Origin: Thinopyrum elongatum
Lineage: Eukaryota; Streptophyta; Magnoliopsida; Poales; Poaceae
Reading direction: 5' to 3'
Length of the DNA stretch: 64,000 nucleotides
Assembly: GCA_011799875.1 (NCBI GenBank)
Contig: CM022299.1
Coordinates: 36,414,755-36,478,754 of the forward strand
Positions within the stretch are counted from its first letter, which is position 1; the number at the start of each line of letters is the position of its first letter. Below, one piece after another: positions 58,447-64,000 of the stretch. The position numbers and the translations under genes are program-made. The notes below the pieces were generated by a model. The model was not told the DNA's origin. It did not search any database and saw nothing but the letters and a program-made list of their open reading frames with translations.

Positions 58447-59730
58447 TGATACGTCCATTTTGCATCATGTTTTCTTACTGTTATTTATAATGTTTTTATG
58501 CATAATAATGCTTTATGGAGTAATTCTAATGCCTTTTCTCTCATAATATGCAAGGTTTACACAAAGAGGGAGAATACCGGTGGCCGGTATTCTGACCTAG
58601 AAAAAATAAGTAGAGGACTTTCGGGACGGAGCGCCACCGTCTCGAGGCGGAACTTGGGTAGGAGCACTTTTGCTCTCCGGTGGAGCGATTCTGCCGGGGG
58701 AACTTCCCTCCCGGAGGGTGAAATCGAAGCCATCATCATCACCAACAACCCTCTCATCTTTGGGAGGCCAATCTCCATCAACATCTTCAACAACACCATC
58801 TCATCTCAAACCTAGTTCATCTCTTGTGTTCAATCTTTGTACCGGAACCTCAGATTGGTACCTGTGGGTGACTAGTAGTGTTGATTACATCTTGTAGTTG
58901 ATTACTATATGGTTTATTTGGTGGAAGATTATATGTTCAGATCCATTATGCTATTTAATACCCCTCTGATCTTGAGCATGAATATCATTTGTGAATAGTT
59001 ACCTTTGTTCTTGAGGCCACGGGAGAAATCATGTTGCAAGTAATCATGCGAATTTGATATGTGCTCAATATTTTGATGATATGTATGTTATGATTCCCTT
59101 AGTGGTGTCATGTGAACGTTGACTACATGGCACTTCACCATCTTTGGGCCTAAGGGAATGCATTGTGGAGTAGTTATTAGATGATGGGTTGCTAGAGTGA
59201 CAGAAGCTTAAACCCTAGTTTATGCGTTATATCGTAAGGGACTAATTTGGATCCATATGTTTAATGCTATGGTTAGATTTTATCTTAATACTTTTCTCGT
59301 AGTTGCGGATGCTTGCGAGGGGGTTAATCATAAGTGGGAGGCTTGTTCAAGTAAGAACAGCACCCAAGCACCGGTCCACCCACATATCAAATTATCAAAG
59401 TAGCGAGCGCGAATCAAACCAACATGATGAAAGTGACTAGATGAAATTCCCGTGTGTCCTCAAGAACACTTTGCTTATTATAAGAGACCGTTTTGGCCTA
59501 TCCTTTGCTACAAAAAGGATTGGGCTACCTTACTGCACTTTACTTACCTTTACCGTTACTTGTCCGTTACAAATTATCTTGCTATCAAACTACCTGTTAT
59601 CAACAATTTCAGTGCTTCTAGAAATTACCTTGCTGAAAACCACTTGTCATTTCCTTCTGCTCCTCGTTGGGTTCGACACTCTTACTTATCGAAAGGACTA
59701 CGATTGATCCCCTATACTTGTGGGTCATCA
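58447..59730 (+). repeat. Gypsy E 3' LTR, 1284 bp
   Basis: Pairs with 44543-45827; ends GTGGGTCATCA. Confidence 0.93.
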
Positions 59731-60094
59731 CCAGACACACCCGCCACCGCCCGGATCCGCCCACCACAGCCAGCTACGCAACCGGCCCGCCGCCGTCGAA
59801 GACACACACCGAGCGCCGCCACGTAGTGGTGCCCCGCAGCAGTACCACATCTCAGAGCTCCACGGCCGGCCGCGACGGGATGTCGCACGGAGAGACGAAG
59901 GGGACCCCGCCGCCGCCGCGTCGGCCGGTCTTTGCCCGTTCGCGCCCTATGGATGCGGCGAGGGGGGAGGGAAGAAGGGGGGACCGGCGGCGAGAGATCG
60001 GGGTGCCTCCCGGTCGCCTCGCGGGGGCGACGCGGGAGGGCGATCGGGCTGATCTTATTCTGGGCAATTCTCTCTCCCCCTCTCTGGCCAATAC

Positions 60095-60746
60095 ACAAGC
60101 GCGTATGAGCGCTGTAGCATCCGAGGTGGCATAGCCCAGGGTTGGCCCTGCGGTTCATAGTTGAAGAGTGTAATATCATTTCAGCTGATAAATTCCAGTG
60201 GCAACCAAACATGATATTTTGATTTGGAATCTTGATTCCAGCAAATCAAATCAAATCTGATCACTGATTACATTCCATTTCTATCAAACAAAATGTAATC
60301 ACAGGTGCAAAATGGGTTGTAAGAGCATCTACAGTCGGGCGCCCCAAACCCGCCTCAAACACCCAGGCGGGTTGATCCGTCACAAAATATCGACTTAGCC
60401 GGGCACCACAAATAGGACTTAAACGCCCGGACTGATCGGCACCCCTCATATCCAGCCCAAATATGGGGCGAATATGGGGGAGCCTGGGCGTGTCCGCCAC
60501 GTAGGGCTAACGATGGGGTCCCACGCGGAATCGCCTGCAAACCCGGCGGTCCGACGGAGGCCTCCTCCGTCGTCGCGGTGTGAATGTTGTGTGGCGCTAC
60601 TCCGTCTCGCCGCCCGACGCCAAATCCGTCTATTTAAGCCGGACGGTGTCCCCCAACCCTAGCCCATCCGCCTCCTCCCTCTCTACGCCGCAACCCGAGC
60701 CCATCCGCCTCCTCTCCTCTGCTCTCCCACGCTCTCCGACATCGCC
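60095..60746. other. Flank and promoter region of the acidic pseudogene
   Basis: 60095-60310 is AT-rich low-copy DNA. From 60318, 'gtaagagcatctacag' resembles the terminal sequence of some grass DNA transposons, but no matching inverted end is in the window. TCTATTTAAGCC at 60630-60641 is a good TATA box for the ORF at 60747. Confidence 0.5.
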
Positions 60747-61265
60747 ATGGTCCGGTAGAAGATCATCACGTACGCTATGCTCACGCCGGAGCGCTGGAGG
60801 CAGATCATGGGGGAGATCCATGCGAAGTGCGCCGCCCGCATTGCTACCGGGCTGCCTCCAGACTCGACGGAGCCAGAGGAGGAGGAGGAGTAGCAGCCAG
60901 AGGAGGAGGAGGGAGAGCAGCTGCCGAAGCCGATGAAGGTGGCGGATCCGGAGGAGGACGAGGCAGAGCAGCCTGCTCTGGGGTTCAGCATGGAGGAGAC
61001 GAAGGCGGAGTTCGCTGTCACCCAAGCCACGGAGATGGCGGAGCAGCAGGCCACCCTGGAGTCCATCCAGGATGAGGCCTATGTGGAGGCCAATCGGGAG
61101 TTCCTCCGGCAGGAGCGGGCGGCGACCGACGCGCTCTTCGCCAAACTCGACATGGAGATAGAGGAGGAGGCCGGAGCGGAGCAGCCGGAGGAGCCGGAGC
61201 TGTGGCTGCCGCCCATGTACCCGGAACCGGGAACGGAGATAGTTGACATCTCCGTCGAGGAGTAG
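60747..61265 (+). pseudogene. Acidic protein pseudogene, ~173 codons with two early stops
   Basis: The ATG at 60747 (gccATGg, a good plant start context) reads MVR then TAG (60756), continues KIITYAMLTPERWRQIMGEI..., has a second TAG at 60891, then runs open to 61265 (MEETKAEFAVTQATEMAEQQ...EIVDISVEE). The whole frame is Glu-rich. The C-terminal 110 residues look helical and may form a coiled coil. I do not recognise it. A TATA box 110 bp upstream and the kept frame show it was once a gene, possibly the gene of a DNA transposon or a repeated gene fragment. It is unlikely to be translated in full. Confidence 0.6.
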
Positions 61266-61335
61266 CTAGATGGTCTACGTAGTACGTAGGTTGTTTCCTT
61301 TGCATGCTTTTGTATGGATTTAAGAATCAAGTATG

Positions 61336-61648
61336 TGATGGAATATGCCATAGAGGCAATAATAAAGTTTTTATTTTATATTTCCTTATTCATGATAAAG
61401 GTTTATTATTCATGCTAGAATTGTATTGATCGGAAACTTAAATACATGTGTGAATACATAAACAAATACCGTGTCCCTAGGAAGCCTCTACTAGACTAGC
61501 TCGTTGATCAAAGATGGTTAAGGTTTCCTAACCATGGACATGTGTTGTCATTTGATAATGGGATCACATCATTAGGAGAATGATGTGATGGACAAGACCC
61601 ATCTGTTAGCTTAGCATAATGATCGTTCAGTTTATAGCTATTGCTTTC
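61336..61648 (+). repeat. Copia D LTR, 5' part
   Basis: Plus-strand TGATGGAATATGCCATAGAG...: the Angela/WIS-type LTR start with changes. It matches the reverse complement of 26300-26613 and 19200-19534 ('gcataatgatcgttcag' near its right edge). It stops where Gypsy C inserts; the rest would be right of the window. The exact first base is uncertain by two. Confidence 0.85.
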
Positions 61649-63234
61649 TGATACGTCTTCGACGTATCAATAATTTTTGATTGTTCCATGCTATTATATT
61701 ATCTGTTTTGGATGTTTTATATGCATTAATATGCTATTTTATATTATTTTTGGGACTAACCTATTAACCTAGAGCCCAGTGCCAGTTTTTGTTTTTTCCT
61801 TGTTTTTGAGTTTCGCAGAAAAGGAATACCAAATAGAGTCCAAACGGAATAAAACTTTCGCGATGATCTTTCTTGGACCGGAAGGAAACCAGGAGACTTG
61901 GAGATGAAGTCGGAGGAGCCACGAGGCGGCCACAAGGACGGAGGACATGCCCAGGGGGTAGGGCGTGCCCCCCACCCTTGTGGGCCCCTCGTGCATCTCC
62001 TGACCTAATTCTTTCGCCTATATATACTCTTATATGCCCAAACCACCAGAGGCATCCACGAAAATACTTTTCCACCGCCGCAACCTTCTGTACCCGTGAG
62101 ATCCCATCTAGGGGCCTTTCCGGCGTCCTGCCAGAGGGGATTCGATCATGGAGGGCTTCTACATCAACACCATTTCCCTTCCGATGAAGCGTGAGTAGTT
62201 TACCTCAGACCTATGGGTCCATAGCTATTAGCTAGATGGCTTCTTCTCTCTCTTTGATTCTCAATACCATGTTCTTCTCGATGTTCTTGGAGATCTATTC
62301 AATGTAATACTTTTTTGTGGTGTGTTTGCCGAGATCCGATGAATTGTGGATTTATGATCAGCTTATCTATGAATATTATTTGAATCTTCTCTGAATTCTT
62401 TTATGCATGATTTGATATCTTTGTAATTCTCTTCGAACTATCGGTTTGGTTTGGCCAACTAGATTGGTTTTTCTTGCAATGGGAGAAGTGCTTAGTTTTG
62501 GGTTCAATCTTGCGGTGTCCTTTCCCAGTGACAGTAGGGGCAGCAAGGCACGTATTGTATTGTTGCCATCGAGGATAAAAAGATGGGGTTTTCATCATAT
62601 TGTTTGAGTTAGTTCCTCTACATCATGTCATCTTGCTTAATGCGTTACTCCGTTCTTTATGAACTTAATACTCTAGATGCATGCTGGATAGCGGTCGATG
62701 TGTGGAGTAATAGTAGTAGATGCAGAATCGTTTTGGTCTACTTGACACGGACGTGATGCCTATATTCATGATCATTGCCTTAGATATCGTCATAACTTTG
62801 CGCTTTTCTATCAATTGCTCGGCAGTAATTTGTTCACCCACCGTAATATTTTCTATCTTGAGGGAAGCCTCTAGTGAAACCTATGGCCCCCGGGTCTATT
62901 TTCCATCATATTACTTTCCGATCTACTATTTTGCAATCTTTTATTTTCAGATCTATAAACCAAAAAACCCAAAAATATTTACTTTATCTTTTGTTTAGTT
63001 TTACCTATCTCTATCAGATCTCACTTTTGCAAATAACCGTGAAGGGATTGACAACCCCTTTATTGCGTTGGGTGCAAGTTGTTTGATTGTTTGTGCAGGT
63101 ATTCGGTGATTTGTGCGTTGTCTCCTACTGGATTGATACCTTGGTTCTCAAACTGAGGGAAATACTTATCTCTACTTTGCTGCATCACCCATTCCTCTTC
63201 AAGGGAAAAACCAACGCAAGCTCAAGAAGTAGCA
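61649..63234 (+). repeat. Gypsy C 5' LTR, 1586 bp
   Basis: Starts TGATACGTCTTCGACGTATC, a perfect 8-bp-arm inverted repeat (GATACGTC/GACGTATC). It has a GC hairpin (61931-61982, 22-bp arms with five mismatches) and a TATA-like CTATATATACTC (62018-62030), the likely promoter. Ends GAAGTAGCA. Confidence 0.9.
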
Positions 63235-63245
63235 GGAAGAATTTC

Positions 63246-63263
63246 TGGCGCCGTTGCCGGGGA
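63246..63263 (+). other. Gypsy C primer-binding site
   Basis: TGGCGCCGTTGCCGGGGA, 11 bases from the LTR; one base different from Gypsy B. Confidence 0.88.
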
Positions 63264-63491
63264 GATCTACGCCAAGTCAAGCCATACCAAGTACCCATCA
63301 TAAACTCTCATCTCTCGCATTACATTATGCGCCATTCGCCTCTCATTTTCCTCTCCCCCACTTCTAAAACGATTTTCGAAAAGATTTGCCTTTTTCTTCG
63401 CCCCTCTCTTTGCCTTTTCTTCGCCCCTCTTCCATTCGTCTTCTTCGTTTGCCCTTCGGTTTGTTCGTTTGCTAGATTTGTTGCTGCCACC

Positions 63492-64000
63492 ATGTCTGAA
63501 ATTGGGGAGGTTATCACTGAAAAAAATAGTAGTAACGATGGGGGAAACTTTGATGCTTTTGATAAAACCAATCCTCATGAAGAATCTACTATTCTACACA
63601 CCAAAAAGCTTCGCATAGGTAGCGGCAATATTATTGGAAAAGGGGTTATTCAAGATTTCTTTACTTGTGCCGGTGCACACCCCACTTTGGGTGGATCTAT
63701 TCTTCATAAAACTAGTAGTCTTGTGGATGATATATCTTTGCTCATAGTTGAACTTGAAAGACAATTTGTTCATATGCATCCATCTATACAAAGGATTTTT
63801 CTAGAATTTTCTAATATTGAGCATTCTTCCGTTAAGCGTGCCGCCACAATATTTCTAGCTCATGAGTTTAGATTTATTATGAAAGAAGCTAGCAAAATTT
63901 TCGCGCATTATAAAGTAGATGGTGGTCGTCCTCCCACAGAGGGAATTCTCTTTAATCAAGAGGACATAATGTGTTTACGTTCTCTAGATCATGTTGCTTA
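63492..64000 (+). CDS. Gypsy C first ORF, N-terminal 169+ residues, runs off the window
   Basis: The ATG at 63492 follows a gccaccATGt context and opens MSEIGEVITEKNSSNDGGNF. No stop occurs up to the edge. There is a hydrophilic N-terminus, then a helical part (LVDDISLLIVELERQFVHMH; RAATIFLAHEFRFIMKEA). The position, right after the primer site and leader, is that of gag. I recognise no domain. It is unlike the Gypsy B ORF in its first residues, although LTR and leader are similar, so the two may be different internal variants of one LTR family. Unbroken so far, unlike the other gag copies here. Confidence 0.65.
   Translation, partial: MSEIGEVITEKNSSNDGGNFDAFDKTNPHEESTILHTKKLRIGSGNIIGKGVIQDFFTCAGAHPTLGGSILHKTSSLVDDISLLIVELERQFVHMHPSIQRIFLEFSNIEHSSVKRAATIFLAHEFRFIMKEASKIFAHYKVDGGRPPTEGILFNQEDIMCLRSLDHVA

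Larger units (their letters stand above)
44543..59730 (+). mobile_element. Gypsy E: complete Athila-type Gypsy retrotransposon (with Gypsy F inside)
   Basis: LTRs at 44543-45827 and 58447-59730, flanked by ccaaa (44538-44542) and ccaga (59731-59735), a 5-bp duplication with one change. Inside: primer site, gag, protease-RT-RNase H-integrase, a GC hairpin and TATA, an extra ORF (50989-51405), long 3' non-coding DNA, and a polypurine tract (58431-58446). Pol sequence (FMDD catalytic box, LCDVGAS protease) and a long region after integrase fit the Athila lineage. The LTRs differ at about 22 positions in the first 335 bp, so the insertion is old. Gypsy F (about 51673-57468) sits in the 3' non-coding part. 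Confidence 0.92.
43180..60080 (-). mobile_element. LINE-like non-autonomous retroposon, split by Gypsy E
   Basis: tctctggccaatac occurs at 43166-43179 and 60081-60094, a 14-bp direct repeat of the variable length made by LINE-type insertion. Once Gypsy E (44543-59730) is removed, the unit is about 1.7 kb. On the minus strand it is GC-rich at the start (60080 to about 43450), with GGTGGTGG/GGCGGCG runs, and ends ...TTTTATTTATAAAGCGGGAC, which resembles 3' ends of grass LINEs that lack poly(A). No reverse transcriptase was found. Overlapping frames on both strands (43566-44312) are compositional. LINE assignment is inference from the duplication and the 3' end. Confidence 0.55.
61649..64000 (+). 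mobile_element. Gypsy C: Gypsy retrotransposon, 5' part
   Basis: 5' LTR 61649-63234, primer site, leader, and first ORF open to the window edge. The LTR is of the Gypsy B type (about the same length, same ends) in the opposite orientation. Inserted in Copia D; ctttc (61644-61648) is the expected left duplication. Confidence 0.9.

Overview
This is plant nuclear DNA from a large, repeat-rich grass genome. The best fit is a Triticeae species (wheat, Aegilops, barley or rye). The evidence is the Angela/WIS-type Copia LTRs, Athila-lineage Gypsy LTRs opening with TGATACGTC, a Stowaway MITE (CTCCCTCCGT...) and a Tourist-like MITE with TAA target duplications. There is nothing bacterial: no operons, ribosome sites or CRISPR. 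Species and chromosome cannot be set from the sequence alone.

Most of the window is nested transposons, and their edges can be read from termini and target-site duplications. Block 1 (1-15197): a chromovirus Gypsy with ~4.2 kb LTRs ('Gypsy A') sits in a coding exon of a GRF-type zinc-finger gene. Its 5' LTR was later hit by a Copia element ('Copia 1', 1-3693, running off the left edge) and by a non-autonomous Mutator-like element (4004-5879, perfect 9-bp duplication). Block 2 (17437-33749): a Gypsy element ('Gypsy B', duplication tagag) lies between a small gene of unknown function (16948-17352, minus) and its probable TATA box (33776-33784). A full-length Copia ('Copia 2', 17771-26613) is nested in its 3' LTR. 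Block 3 (43180-60080): a LINE-like unit with a 14-bp duplication is split by a complete Athila-type Gypsy ('Gypsy E', 44543-59730), which holds a 5'-truncated, pol-less relative ('Gypsy F', about 51673-57468). Block 4 (61336-64000): a Copia LTR ('Copia D') is interrupted by a Gypsy ('Gypsy C') that runs off the right edge.

Between the blocks lie the older single-copy-like stretches. They hold the broken GRF gene (15198-15756), the unknown small gene, a decayed Mutator-like transposase gene (35197 to about 38340, minus), an intact small heat-shock protein gene (40649-41143, the clearest functional host gene), a Stowaway inside a Tourist-like MITE (42548-42904), and a broken acidic ORF with its own TATA box (60747-61265).

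All complete retroelement polyproteins carry stops or frameshifts, so none looks autonomous. Retained open frames are the small acidic ORF downstream of Gypsy E pol (50989-51405) and the first ORF of Gypsy C (63492 to the edge). The most unusual pattern is that the Athila-type elements carry a GC-rich hairpin plus TATA-like promoter module in their LTRs, and Gypsy E and F repeat such a module internally, just upstream of their 3' extra ORF.
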